A stretch of DNA of 64,000 bases, taken from positions 328,818-392,817 of the forward strand of contig VZTG01006668.1 in NCBI GenBank assembly GCA_013397845.1, read 5' to 3'. A program made the translations under genes and the position numbers. Shown piece after piece: positions 24,401-35,804 of the stretch. Source of the stretch: Melanocharis versteri. Lineage: Eukaryota > Chordata > Aves > Passeriformes > Melanocharitidae. Under the pieces are notes generated by a model. That model saw nothing but the letters and a program-made list of their open reading frames with translations. It made no database searches and was not told the origin of the DNA. Within the stretch, counting starts at the first letter, position 1. Every line of letters starts with the position of its first letter.

Positions 24401-26497
24401 AGAGCTCAAGTCACCCGTTTGATCCCAAAAATCCTGCTCAGAGCTTTGATTCCTGTTTTTCTGTCACCAGGTCGGCCCCATTGTGGTCACGTCAGCCAAC
24501 CCAACGGGAGAGGCTGACACGACCCACCACAACCAAGTGTATGCCAAGCTGGGAGATAAGGTAACCAAGAGATGTGGGGATGGAAAAATGCAACCACTTT
24601 GTTTCCAGAAGGCAAATCCATGGATGGTGTCAGGAATCTGGGAAAAACCTCTAATTAAAAAAATCTCATGGATGTTCCTCAGGCTGGTGTCAAAGAAAAA
24701 GAACATTTTAAAACACAGAACTTGGCGGGAAACCAAAACTCTTCTGCCTTACACAGTGTAGTTATGGCTTGGCAACGTGAGTAAATTCATATTCCAACAC
24801 GGAGCAATAAAAAATTCCTTCTTGCTTACAAGCAATCAAATCCTGATGCCTGAATGTGCCAGGGCTCCAGCTGGCGTTGGGCTGTGAGAACTCAGCGATT
24901 CCCATCGAAGGCTGGGGCTGGTCTAAAACTGGTGCCAAGCTCCGAAATATTCCTGGCCTGTAGAGCTTTCATGGAAGTGCCGTGGTTGTGAGCTTTCACT
25001 GTCTTCCATTGGTTTAGGTGGGATTTCAGGAACAGGTTCCTCATCCAGAGGGTGCTGGGAAGGGTCTCGGCCCCGAGGCTGCCAGAGCTCCGGGAGAATT
25101 TGGAAGGGTGGAATTGTTGGGGTGTCTGTGCAGGGCCAGGGGTTGGATTGACGGTCCTCGTGGATCCTTCCAATTCAGGATGATTCCATGATTCTAAGAT
25201 TTCACTTCTAAGTTCTGCGGGTTTTACATTTTGTATCATCAAGGCAGCTTTATGCGAGGGCCGCTTTAAACAAGTGATGGTACCAATCTTCCACCTCTAA
25301 CTCCTCAAAAATCAAAAATCCATACGCATTTTCTGTGTGGATGGGACTTCTCCAGAGCTCCTCAGCTGCTGTAAACCTGCCTGTGCTGTGCTGCTGACCC
25401 ACACCCCACAGAGCTCTCCCTGTCCTTGCTTTGAGGTTCATTCACTCCAAATCCAGCGCTGGCGTCGCTGCAGTGGGGCAGGAAGGAGCAGCATTGCCTT
25501 TGATGAGAATTATTTGCTGTTGTGAGGGGAAACTCTCCTTTTCCAAGGGGAATTTGGTGTGGGAATCTGTTGTTTTCAGGTGGATGCAGTTCTTTGTGGT
25601 GGGCCTTCTCCAGAGAACATTGCCTCCACCGTGGTGGACTGCACCAAGATCGACAGCGGGAACATTGGATTCTTCCGAGTCGGCATCATCCCCAAGTCTC
25701 AGGTGAAATTCAGCTGGATTCTATCTCCACTCCCTTCCTCCACTGAATGAGTTTCAACCTGGGGCTTCCTAATTCAGTAAGGAGGCAAAGAAGCCTGGGA
25801 TAGCCTAAGGAGTTATCCCAGGCTGGTGTGAGGGACAAGAGCAGAGCTCCGTGTTTCTCTGTTCGGATCCTGCTCCGGAGCACTGGAGCACCAGTGTGGA
25901 GCTGGGGAATGGGCAAGGTGAGGCTGATTCATCCGTGGGAAAGGCTCTGAGATCCCAGGGCATGGACCTCCACGGGGCAGGCTGTGTGGAGCTGGGGAAT
26001 GGGCAAGGTGAGGCTGATTCATCCGTGGGAAAGGCTCTGAGATCCCAGGGCATGGACCTCCACGGGGCAGGCTCTCCCTGTTCACCCATCCCAGAGACCT
26101 CTGAGCACAGCAATGGTTTGTGTCATCCCAAAACCGAGCCAGACACTTGAAACAGATCTTGTGGGAGGTGCCCCTGCCCATGGCAGACCTTTAAAGGCCC
26201 CTTCCAACCCGTTATTTTATGGTTATTTGATTATTTCTACAGCTGGAGAAGAAATCGGTGCTCTCCCCTAATTCCTAACCCGCTCCCAGCTGTGTTTACT
26301 CATTCCAGGTGCTGCAGATCCTGGAGCAGGTGCAGAAGAAGCACCTGGTGGTCCCCACCAGCGGCACTTGCCCCACAAAAGGCCGGGGAGAGCTGCAGGG
26401 TGGTGGCCGTGCCGTGCCCAACGGGGTGGGCAGAGCTGCCTTGGCAGAGCCGGGGCCGGATCCCACTCCCGATTCCGAGCATCACACCCGCTTCTGA
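18403..26497 (+). CDS. Gene A: multi-pass membrane protein (YaaH-like) fused to a YrdC domain
   Basis: Nine exons join in frame: 18403-18463, 19343-19456, 20538-22223, 22814-22913, 23514-23662, 23830-23942, 24471-24560, 25580-25702 and 26309-26497; 874 residues. Residues 1-620 form some 16 hydrophobic segments. Local stretches (LGVLLLVLSALLAYAG then LTLSAFWSGYG; and again GGILKLLGGSVAFARG then FILYAVMWVIWG) resemble the GPR1/FUN34/YaaH acetate/succinate transporter signature and appear twice, suggesting an internal duplication. Residues about 621-812 are a YrdC domain: GIPTDTVYVL, SKRQAQDRP, SVAIRIPD, VVTSANPTGE and ASTVVDCTK correspond to the threonylcarbamoyl-AMP synthase motifs. The last 60 residues are proline/glycine-rich with no recognised domain. 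I know no established function. Possible roles are a transporter with a nucleotide- or RNA-binding sensor, or a membrane-tethered YrdC enzyme. Gene B is its paralogue; GATD3 diverges from its promoter side. Confidence 0.85.
18985..19160 (-). repeat. CR1 tail in gene A intron 1
   Basis: Reverse CR1: 'cacacaatcccagaacggtt', 'tggaagggaccttaaagatg', 'tccaagccccatccagcctg', 'cacaacctctctgggcaacc'. Confidence 0.8.
19560..19765 (+). repeat. CR1 tail in gene A intron 2
   Basis: Forward CR1: 'gaagtgtcccaggccaggct', 'gcttggagcagcctgggata', ending near 'ccaaaccgttccatggctct'. Confidence 0.8.
20040..20440 (-). repeat. Longer CR1 fragment in gene A intron 2
   Basis: Reverse CR1 beginning 'gaaatcacagaatcaccaaa' and running through 'ggttggaaaagactttaaag', 'ccagggatggggactccacc' and 'cttctccaggacaaatcc'-type sequence. 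It ends about 100 bases before exon 3. Confidence 0.8.
22300..22450 (-). repeat. CR1 tail in gene A intron 3
   Basis: Reverse CR1: 'ggaatggtttgagtgggaaa', 'ggaccttaaagcccatcttg', 'gttgctccaagccctgtcca'. Confidence 0.75.
25010..25205 (+). repeat. CR1 tail in gene A intron 7
   Basis: Forward CR1 of another subfamily: 'ttcctcatccagagggtgct', then 'ggtcctcgtggatccttcca', ending with 'gattccatgattctaagatt', a well-preserved terminal repeat. Confidence 0.75.
25894..26073. repeat. Two-copy 90-bp tandem duplication in gene A intron 8
   Basis: Copies at 25894-25983 and 25984-26073 start 'gtgtggagctggggaatggg' and look identical, indicating a very recent duplication. Confidence 0.9.
26130..26235 (+). 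repeat. Decayed CR1 tail in gene A intron 8
   Basis: Contains 'tgcccctgcccatggcagac' and 'tttaaaggccccttccaacc' followed by an A/T-rich terminal-repeat remnant. Confidence 0.5.
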
Positions 26498-28014
26498 CTC
26501 CCTCAGCTCCGGCAGCTCCGTGCTCACCGGGACATCTTCTGCTGGAAAATGCCGTTGAGGCCGAATCGGGGAACGGGAGAGGCCTCGCAGCTGCGGGGGT
26601 GACTCATTCCTCTTCCTATGGCCACTGCTCAAATATCCCAGTGCGGCGCTGCCTCGCAAACCACAGGCACCCAGCAGGAAAATTTTCCCTTCGGGACACT
26701 GCCAGCTTTCCCTGGAGATCAGTCACGACCAAAGCAAGCGTTCCTTTGGCGACAGGCTGGCCCCAGAGTTACAGAGCTTCATCCCTGTCACTGCGAGGGA
26801 ATTCCTTGGATTTGGGGCATGGAGGGAGGTGAAGCGCTGCAGAGTTACGTGGTGGGGGAAAAACACTGCACGAAACTTGAATCACACAGAATCCTTTAGG
26901 TGGGAAAAGACCTTTGGAGTCCTTGAGTGCAGCCGTCCCCCCAGCACTGCCAAGGCCACCGCTGACCCATGTCCCCAGGTGCCACCCCACGTGGGAGAGG
27001 AGGAGGGGAGATGTGTCCAGGTGCTGTGCTGGTGGATCCAATGGACTTGGCAAAGTCTGGGCTGGGAGCTGGGGGTGTCTCCTGCTGCGTTTTCTTCAGA
27101 ATGGAGGTCACCCATGTTTGACCCCACTCGGGAGGTCCTTCCTCTGTTGGGACAACCCAACACTCCAAAGAAATGCCATGGCCTGTGTTTCACACTCAGT
27201 GTCAGGGTGGAATTCCCATTTGGATGACTCCGATATTATATCCCGAGAGGTGCTGGAGCTTTTGGGAAGACCCTCCCTTCCCACTTTCTGAATCTCAGGA
27301 GAGCAATCTCCATGTGTTTGAGGATGCCAGGAGCTGGTCTCTTGCCTTACAGCCCAACTCTTCCCGTCTCATGGCACGTTTCCTCCAGAGTGCAAACCCT
27401 GTAGGATCAGAGGAAGGAATTCCCACCACTCCAGGCAGTCTTTTGTCTTCTCCAGGGGCCCAACTTCTCTGCAAACTCCTGAAATACAGGGGAGGAGTTG
27501 GAGACGTGCTCACCTGTGACCTTGCTGGCGTCCCTGGGACGTGCTGGGATGGCTCCTGGAGCGTAGCAATGGCAGGATATGGACTTTTCAGGAAGGACAG
27601 GCAGTGTGGAGTGGTGGCTGCTGGCCAGGAGGAGTTGGGAAGGAGTCTCAAACCTTCATGAGGAGTTTTCCTTGGCAAACACTGCAGTTATGGCTTGCTC
27701 CACCTCCAAAAACTGCTGATCTTATTCTTACCTGACTCAGGTGCAAGGTGCTGATCAAACTCCAGCTGAAACCAATCAATTTATCATTGATTTCACCTGA
27801 AGTTGTGCTGGAATCTTAGGATAAAAGTGGTGCAGTTGGAGGAGCTCTGGCAAGACAGGGTCTCCTCAGCTTGTCCTCACAGAGCTGGCTCTCTTCCTGC
27901 AGAGAAAATTCCAGAGAATTCAGTGTGTTCAACAGTTTTGCTGGTCTACTTCCTGTATCTCCTTGGAGTTTCTTAAAACTGGTTTTTAGAAAGCAATAAA
28001 CTATTTTCAATAAA
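26498..28014 (+). other. Probable 3' UTR and flank of gene A
   Basis: No further coding exon recognised after the gene A stop. A reverse CR1 remnant lies at about 26880-27000. Two AATAAA hexamers occur at 27995-28000 and 28009-28014, the first canonical ones I noticed downstream on the plus strand. If used they imply a 1.5-kb 3' UTR. Confidence 0.4.
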
Positions 28015-29559
28015 CGAATCTCACCCGGGGCTGTGCAATCTGTGACAAAACCTTGTGGGGCAAAGGGTTCTGGGTGTTTGGGTTCCTGGCCATGCGGGAT
28101 CCAAGCAGGGTCTCAGGAGGGAATAAAATCGTGACACTTCCAGGGTGGGGAAGAGGAGGGAGGGAGAAGATAACTCCACACAGCAGCCTCTGGTACCAGC
28201 TGAATTTCCCCCCTTAATTACTAAAAAAACTCCCCATAAACACTAAAATCTGAGGGAATGTGGTGAGAATTGGGAATTCTGGAGGTGCTGAGACATCACA
28301 AAACCTTTTGGTGAGGGAAAACTGCCCTGGCTTAAATTTGCTGCTACCCTCTGAAAATAATGATTTTTTTAGTGTGGTACAAACTGAAAGTGGCTCAAAA
28401 AATTGTGTTCTTCACTTGATGCTTCATCTGGATCCGTTTTTCCTCTTTGTCTCCATATTTTTTCGGTTTTTACTCACAGAAAATGTTGGTTTTAGTCTCA
28501 GGACACTGGGGGAAGCATTTCTCACTTTGCTGAAGTGAGACAAGGAGAGGTTTCATTTCAGGCTTGATTTTACCCCACCCACAGCTCTCTCGTGTACCAG
28601 CAAACTGGAAAGGAACAGCTCAGGGAAAAGGAGATTTAAATGGGATCTTTCACTTAAAGCAAGGCAAAAGAATATTTCTACTATTTCCACAGTTTTCCCA
28701 GCATTTAAGGAGAAGAAAAACATTTTTGAAGAGAAGTGGAGAGAGGAAAAAAGTTGCTGTTTTAAGTGGCAAATCCAAAACACTTCAGTCAGAAAGGGCT
28801 GAGATAAACATTTGAATATTGGGGTACATGTGCTGAAAAATCACGGGTCAGATCTGTTTTGGGGTATCAACAAGAGTATTTTCATGACTAAAACTCATCA
28901 AAAGTGGTTGTCCAGGCCTCCTCAAGGGAGACCCTCACTGGGCCCTTCTGTCCTGCTCAAGGTAAGGGAGCTGCTCCGTTCCAGTGTTCCAGACAAGAGG
29001 GACACAAGGGGACATGAGGTCCTCAGACCTCCCCCTCAGGAGCAGGAAAACCAGAAGAGACTCCTGTGAAACCAATTTTGGTTGCATTGTCAATGTCTCG
29101 GGGATCTTTAGGCCTGAAAGGTCACCCTGGGAGACAAAACAACCTCATGAATGGGGCTCTTTGTGAACCAGCCAACTCTCCAATCCCACTGGGGTTGGAA
29201 ACAACCCGGGAAGAAGGGCTGTCCCACCTTCCTTCTGCCCTTTGTGGAGTCTAGACACCCGTGTCAATGGAAAAAAGATTTAAAAAGGATGTAAAAGAAG
29301 TGTGTTTTCCAGTGGCAGGAAAAAGCCAGCTCACCCTTCGAGAATAGAGCGGTGCCATAGGGACAGGAACTGACTCAGTGCCACGGCCCGGGACGTGTCG
29401 GTGGAGTGGCTGCGCCCGGCTCGGGGTGGGCAGAGCGCTTCCGAGGGGAAGGGCGGCTTCCCAACCACGGCTGGGGCCAAACCAGCCCAGCAGGGGCCTT
29501 GGGACGTGGGCAGGAATGTCCTTTGGCCACTTCCAACCTATGGAAACGCCAGGAACGGG

Positions 29560-30325
29560 GGCTCTGGGGGAGTGGGAGCGTCGGGATCGATGATCTCGGA
29601 GGTCTTTTCCAACCTCATTGATGCAGGGGAAGATGAGACTGGGAAACTTTATAGATATGATTGTCTGCACAAAGATGCTGAAGGTATGAGAACTGTAATT
29701 GAGATTGAAATGAAGGCAAGCTTTGAAATACCAAAGCTTAGCTAATTACCAACCGAGAACAATGGTATGGCAGACAGAAGGTAATCCCCCCTGATTGAAC
29801 AATACCCTCTGCCAGATCAGACCCTGATGGCTTACAGGAATGGGTCCAAAGAGTAGTCTTTAGAGTTTAATATGTAATGTAGTATGGTAATGTGAGGATT
29901 CTCATAGGCTGCATGTAAATGTTGTAGGATTTGTATCTTGTATCACTTTGGCTGCTGGAAACTAGAATATTCATCACAGAGGACGATTTAATGTATTGTA
30001 AATGAGAACCTGACACTCTTTTCACTCTATTCATTCTTACTCTTCTTACTCTTTTCTCTCTATCCCTTCTTTTCCTACACTCTCTTTTTACTTCTTCCTT
30101 ACATCTTACCCCCTCTTGCCCGGCTGTCTCCCTTGCATCTCTCCTGCCCTCAAGCCTCTCTCCCTCGCTTCTCTGGCCTGCTTTGAGCTGCAGCTGCAGC
30201 TCTGAGCAAGGCCCTTACACAATAAACCCTTTAATCCAAAAGTTCCTTATAGAGAGATCTCTCATCATTAACCCCCCACGCCGGAGGAGTTTCTCTACAC
30301 ATTGACATTACGGTTTTATGACCTC
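29560..30325 (+). repeat. CR1 3' tail split by the LTR insertion
   Basis: Immediately left of the LTR is 'ggaggtcttttccaacctca', the standard forward CR1 tail, and immediately right is 'attgacattacggttttatg', consistent with its decayed terminal repeat. The LTR therefore landed in an older CR1 tail. Confidence 0.6.
29622..30299 (+). mobile_element. Solo LTR of an endogenous retrovirus, 6-bp target duplication
   Basis: A 678-bp element begins TGCAGGGGAAG and ends TTTCTCTACA, so it has TG...CA termini. It is flanked by the 6-bp direct repeat CATTGA at 29616-29621 and 30300-30305. It contains a long pyrimidine-rich stretch (about 30015-30170) and an AATAAA at 30221-30226 about 80 bases before the end, as expected for an LTR R/U5 region. 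There is no internal viral coding sequence. Orientation is taken from the AATAAA position. Confidence 0.85.
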
Positions 30326-30839
30326 TCCTCTTGGGTTCTTTCTCCTGTAGAGTCAAGGTCTGCCTGTGGCTTGGGATGGGGTGTGGGGTGGAGGAAAAGG
30401 CAGGGATAAAGTCCTGCTTGACTGGGTCATCTTCAGTCCAAGCCAAGCCCCGTGATCTTGGCAGGGTTGAGGGCACAGCTTCTGCAAGCACGGCTGCCCT
30501 GGGTTCGTGTCGCACTCACCTCGTGCTGCTCCTCACTTCCTGCTGCTCCTCCCTCTCCCAGCAGCAGCCTGGGCTGATTCCTGCAAAATCACCCGATAAT
30601 CAGCTCTATCGGCGACAGAGAAGCACCGTAATCCAAAATCCTGGGCCAGATCCTCAGCTGCTCCATGAAACAGCTGGGGTTTAACACCTGAGAGTGGCTG
30701 AGCCGTGGTGCCCGGCCGGGCAGCCCGGTCTAGAGCCACCCTGGAGTCCCCACGCTCCTGCCAGAGGTGACACTGGGTTCAGGGCTGGCTGGGTGACAGC
30801 AGCCGGGCCCCGAACCAAAGCAGAAAATCACTCTGCTAA

Positions 30840-30985
30840 GTCCCAGAATCCCAGATCGTTTGGGGTTGGAAAGGACCTCGAAGCTCATCTCGTGCCACCC
30901 CCTGCCGTGGGCAGGGACACCTTCCACTGTCCCAGGCTGCTCCAAGCCCCATCCAAGCTGGCCTTGGACACTTTGTCCTTCGCTG
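30840..30985 (-). repeat. CR1 retroposon 3' tail
   Basis: Reverse tail: 'cccagaatcccagatcgttt', 'ggttggaaaggacctcgaag', 'gctccaagccccatccaagc'. Confidence 0.8.
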
Positions 30986-32609
30986 GGACTGCTGGTGCTC
31001 CTGGAGCTGCCTGCTGTGGAACAGCAGCAGAGAACTCATCTCCCTGGGGAGCAGATGGATTATGTACAAAATCACGGAGGAAAAAGCAGCTTTCTGGAAA
31101 TCACATTTCTCGAGACTTCAAAACAATCAGCGGGATTAATTAAATCCAGTTGTGACTCCATCATGTTCTTCCTTTCTGCTTCCCCTCTGATTTGAAGATT
31201 TCCACCCCCTCTTTCTGCAGGACGCTGCCAGCTGGGGCTGGGGGAGGAAGGGGCCTGTGGGAGCTGCATCCTTGGGCAGACCCCGGGGTTTGTGGGATCA
31301 CTGGATTCCCCTGCTCCATTCCCAGGGGTGCTGTCCCCTCAGTGCAGATCCCAGGGGACAGCAGAGCACTGAGGGCAGGGGGTCGTGTGGGGCTGGATGG
31401 GGAGGTCTGCCCTGAACATCCAGTCCAGCAGCTCCAATAAATACCTGGAGCGAAAATCTCGTGTTAAAGGGTCAGCATTGTCAGTCCTTGTGAGAACTTG
31501 TCATTCCTTCCTGGAAAACACACAGAGATCTCACGCAGGTTGTTATCTCCTTCTAGATAGCAAGTGCCAGGAATTTCAGCAAATTCTTCTGCTCTGTCCA
31601 CGAGATGGATGTCAGGGGTGGGACAGTTTTCCTGAGAGAGGTTCACCTGTCCCAGCAGCTGTGGAATGAAGTCACTGAGGTCCCTCCAGGGCCCAGGCAC
31701 CTCTGAGGAACCTCATGTTCTCACAAAGAAGATTCTTTGACCATCTCTGTGCCTTGGCCCTGTGCAGTTCTCATGGCCCCATCCCAAATTCAGAGACGTA
31801 ACTGGCATTCCTTGCTCACCCAGGTGATCAGCTGGCCATGGGAGATTCTCCACCTGAGCACCCCCATTCTCATGCCCCATTTTTCATGTGACCCACCCAG
31901 CAGGAAGTAACGTGGGCCTTTTGTGAGGTGTTTTTGTTCCGTGGGGAGTTTCAGTAAATACCCAGCTCCGAATTCCTTCCCCGATGCAGCACCAGTTACT
32001 GGATGCGCCACAACCCCTTCCCCCTTGACCTCCTGCGTATCACCAGGGTGAGAAAGGGGGTGGAAATTAATAAAACCATCCGCAGGAGAGATTTAGGCAC
32101 AGATATGATGAGGTTTGCGTCCTTCACCCCTAACTCTGGTTGACATTGCTGCTTCCGTTGGGAAACGAGCCTTCCCCATAGGGAATGAGCCTTCTCCGGT
32201 GTGCAGCAGAATGGAAAACACAACAAGAGACGTTAAAAATTAGCAATGGCTCTGGTGAAAGGCCCCTGTGTTTAGAGAGCCCGACTAAAGGAGCTGGAGG
32301 CTCCTGTTGTTGATCTAAGGGAGGTGTGTTTGTTTCCCTCCAAACTTGCAGGAACACCGGCGGAGGCCGTGGAGACCTGGGGAATTTGCTTTGGAGGAAT
32401 TGTGGGAATGTGACAATGGAGATGTCGCTCCAGCTCTCAGTTTTCTTGTGCTGGGTTTGTGGCTCAGGGTCTCAGCACGGCGCTGCTCACTCCTGGGGGA
32501 GGGATGGGGTCTGAGCCATTTTCCAGCCCAGTTTGTCCTGGGAACTGCTCAGAGCCCAGTAACGAACTCCATCATGTATTTGGCTCAAGTGCCAGAATCA
32601 ACAATATAA

Positions 32610-32760
32610 TCTGAGAACCCCAGATCGTTTGGGTTGAAAGGGAACTTAAAGATCACCTCCTGCCATGGGCAAGGACACATTCCACCATCCCAGGGTGCTC
32701 CAAGCCCCATCCAACCCGGCCTTGGACTCTTCCAGGGATGGAGCATCTCCAGTATATCCC
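32610..32760 (-). repeat. CR1 retroposon 3' tail
   Basis: Reverse tail: 'gagaaccccagatcgtttgg', 'ccaccatcccagggtgctcc', 'ttccagggatggagcatctc'. Confidence 0.8.
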
Positions 32761-32929
32761 CACAAGGAAAAAGCCTTTTTGTTGAAATGCTGTGAATTAC
32801 ATTTCACAATAACATCGATTCTTCGCCGTTTATCTGAGATTTATCGTGGCCTCTCAACCAGCAAGTCTTTGCTCCACAACCTCCAGTGCTGTTGGTCAGA
32901 AATTCCCAGCTGGGTGTGCAAGGCACAAA

Positions 32930-33035
32930 TAACCTGATCCAGGGGAAGGTGTCCCGTGGCAGGGATTGGGAAAAGGGTGGTCTTTAAGGTCCCTCCTGAC
33001 CCAAACCGTTCTAGGGTTCTCTGATTCCCCCAAAT
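32930..33035 (+). repeat. CR1 retroposon 3' tail
   Basis: Forward tail: 'ggtctttaaggtccctcctg', 'acccaaaccgttctagggtt', 'ctctgattc'. Confidence 0.7.
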
Positions 33036-34114
33036 ATGTTTTTTTGAAGGAAATGCTTCCCTTTATTTAGCAGCAACACCGAAAAATCAAATTTGTTTCC
33101 TTCTTTGCATCAAAGAGAGGTGAGAGCTTGTTCCTGGCACAGACTGATTGTGCAGTTTATTGTGTTAAATAAAACCCCCTGTTTTTCCTTTTTATCACCT
33201 GATGGTGGAAAACAGGTGCAGAGCAAACACCTCTGACCCATAATTACTCCTGAGTCACCAAAACACTCATGAGACGTGAGTGCCAAAGTGAGCAGCCCAG
33301 ACTAGGGTGAGTGTTTGGGGCTTTTTTTTTTCCCTCTAACATAATTTGTTTGTTTCCTTATTCAGTAAATCATAAAAGCTCAATTAGTGCATTAAATTTT
33401 ACACCCCTGGCTCAGCTGCCCGTAAGTACAGACAGTTTATTGATTTCATTGTGCTCTGCTGAGAGGGGACTCTTTACATGAATCGTACAAGGAAATATTA
33501 ATCCTGCTTCTCCCTGAAATGAAGCCATAAACTCCTGTAATTTTCTTATCTTGCCCCACTTACAACATAAATTCTGGATATTTTTGTAGCTCTGGTTGGA
33601 GTCTGTTTCTATTTTCGCCCCTGATTTCTGATCCCAGTGCACTCCAGTGCTTTCCTCAGGGGCTGCCACATCCCAGGCTCCCTTCACCTGCTGCAGAGCT
33701 CCAGAGGTAACTTCTCCATCCTTGCCTGGATTTCCCAAATCCTGGCTGTTTGGTGTGAGCAGTGAAGGGGCAGCTGGGGAGCTCCAGATCCTTCCCTGGA
33801 GCTGACACCTCCCATGGCGCCAGCAGGGAGATGGTCTAACACAGCCCCAGATCACAGGTCAGGAAGGGACCTTCTCCTTTTCTGTTTTCTTGTTGTTTTG
33901 GTTTTTTTTTTTGCTATTCCAGCAGTTTATAGCCAATATTAACAAACCTCACTTGCTCAGGAAGTTCAAGTCGTTTTTCAAGCATTAAGGTATTTAAACA
34001 TGAGAGGAGTCCCGTGTTGTGGGACTTCACCACATGCCTTACAGTTAAGCCTCTGCTGGGTGGTGATGAACCTCAGCTGGCACTTCACCCCATTTATTGA
34101 GTGAGTGTTTATCA

Positions 34115-34200
34115 CACGGCCGTGGAATGGTTTGGCTTGGAAGGGACCTGGAAGCTCATCCCGTTCCATGGGCAGGGCCACCTTCCACCAGCCCAGGTTG
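34115..34200 (-). repeat. CR1 retroposon 3' tail remnant
   Basis: Reverse tail: 'gaatggtttggcttggaagg', 'gacctggaagctcatcccgt', 'gggcagggccaccttccacc'. Confidence 0.65.
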
Positions 34201-34580
34201 TTTAGCTGCCCTAAGGTATGTGCAGGGAGGAGAGCCTGACTAAACTCCACTTCCAGATGCTGGCACGGGCTGGGAAACCACAGGAGGCTGGGAATGCCCA
34301 GCTGTGCCCGAGCGGGTTTGCGGGGTCAGGAGGCTGCGGGGTGAAGGGGAGCCTGTGTTCCACCCCAGGAGCGGCTGCCAAGGATCCTTAACCGGGAGTT
34401 TGGGGAGCTGCTTGGATGAAACAACATCCGTGACCTGGAGAAAGAGCAAAAGCTGCTATTTTTGGTGACTTCTGAGTGCCAACGGAATGGCAGCACCAGC
34501 TGGACAACAACGGCAGCGCCAAAGCGAGCGGAGCACGCTCGGGGCTGGAGTTGGTGTTGACAGGTCAGCAACGAGGCCTG

Positions 34581-34888
34581 GGAGGAATCCAGCTCCAGAG
34601 CTCCCAGATTTTCCTGCCCAGCTCCCAGAGCAGCAGGAGGAATCCAGCCCCAGAGCTCCCAGATTTTCCTGCCCAGCTCTCACAGCAGCAGGAGGAATCC
34701 AGCCCCGGGGCTCCCAGATTTTCCTGCCCGGCTCCCACAGCAGCAGGAGGAATCCAGCCCCGGGGCTCCCAGATTTTCCTGCCCAGCTCTCACAGCAGCA
34801 GGAGGAATCCAGCCCCAGAGCTCCCAGATTTTCCTGCCCGGCTCCCACAGCAGTGGGAGGAATCCAGCCCCAGAGCTCCCAGGTCCCA
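34581..34888. repeat. 55-bp minisatellite, six units
   Basis: Units starting 'ggaggaatccagc' occur at 34581, 34636, 34691, 34746, 34801 and 34856, exactly 55 bp apart. The body is 'cagagctcccagattttcct' plus 'gcccagctcccacagcagca'; the last unit is partial. The array is open in both strand directions and creates spurious long reading frames. Confidence 0.95.
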
Positions 34889-35798
34889 CAGGAGTTGGTT
34901 GAGCAGGTGGGATGCGGCCTGAGGGAGAATTCCATGAGCAAGATGCTCCAAAACAATGATAGGAGCAAGAGAAGGGAAGGGTCTTGTCCCCTGGGCGGTG
35001 GGAGGTGGGACTGTGGCCGTGCCAGGGGAACGATCTCCCTGCCCAGAGCAGGAGGGAAGAGAGGGAACAACAGTAGGGAACTGGCAGAGATCTCCCACTT
35101 GGACACTGCCCGCAGGACGGGAAAAACATTACAGAAAACCTCCGATCCGTCACGCACCTCGCAGTGTTTTGAAGCCTTCAGGCCGAACTCATTGTTTCCT
35201 TTGTTGAGGTTTGTCTGTAGTGAGCGGATTCCCTCATCCCTGGCTCCCCCCGGGGCTTGTTTGCTTTGGGAGAGAGGGAGGTTCTGTTCTCTGCTCTTGG
35301 CAGAAACTTCTGCGCCTCCACGGCACCTAACGTGGGTCCTGGGGACAGCCCTGGGGACCTGTGTGGGGACAGCCTTGGGGACAGCCCTGGGGACAGCCTG
35401 TGTGGGGACAGCCCTGGGGCAGCAGCGCTCTGCCCAGGTGTTGGAACGAGATGATCCTGAAGATCCCTTCCACTCCAAGCCAATCCATGACTCCCTGAGC
35501 CCTCGGCAGCCCCCAGCTTGGCCATGGATGCTCTGGGATGTTCCTTCGCGTTTTCAAGGAGCTGAGCGCCCCGGGATGAGCTGGGGACCCACCTGGGCAA
35601 GCAGGGAGTGGCTGGGAAGAAGGCAGGGAAAGAATGGGGGGAGTTTCTTGCTGCAAACCCTCTGTCAGAATTACACCTCCCAGGATTTATTCCCTCCTCT
35701 GGTGTTCAGTCACGGAGCTTTGCAATTTTGGGAGGATGAAGAGCTCGGTGGGGATCAAATGAAATTCAAAGCCTTTTCCTTGTGTTCCAAAAAGAGGA

Positions 35799-35804
35799 TT
35801 TATT
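35799..35804 (-). terminator. Candidate polyadenylation signal of gene B
   Basis: Plus-strand tttatt, AATAAA on the coding strand, about 340 bases after the gene B stop codon. Confidence 0.45.

Larger units (their letters stand above)
28015..35798. other. Spacer between the convergent genes A and B
   Basis: No gene recognised. It holds the solo LTR (29622-30299), reverse CR1 tails at about 30840-30985, 32610-32760 and 34115-34200, a forward CR1 tail at about 32930-33035, a 55-bp array (34581-34888) and a possible CR1 remnant at about 35370-35495. The rest is unremarkable A/T-richer DNA with poly-T runs near 33325 and 33905. Confidence 0.55.

Noticed and set aside
28895..29060. Possible further transposon remnant
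   Set aside because: No phrase clearly diagnostic of CR1 or another avian family was seen, so it was left unassigned.
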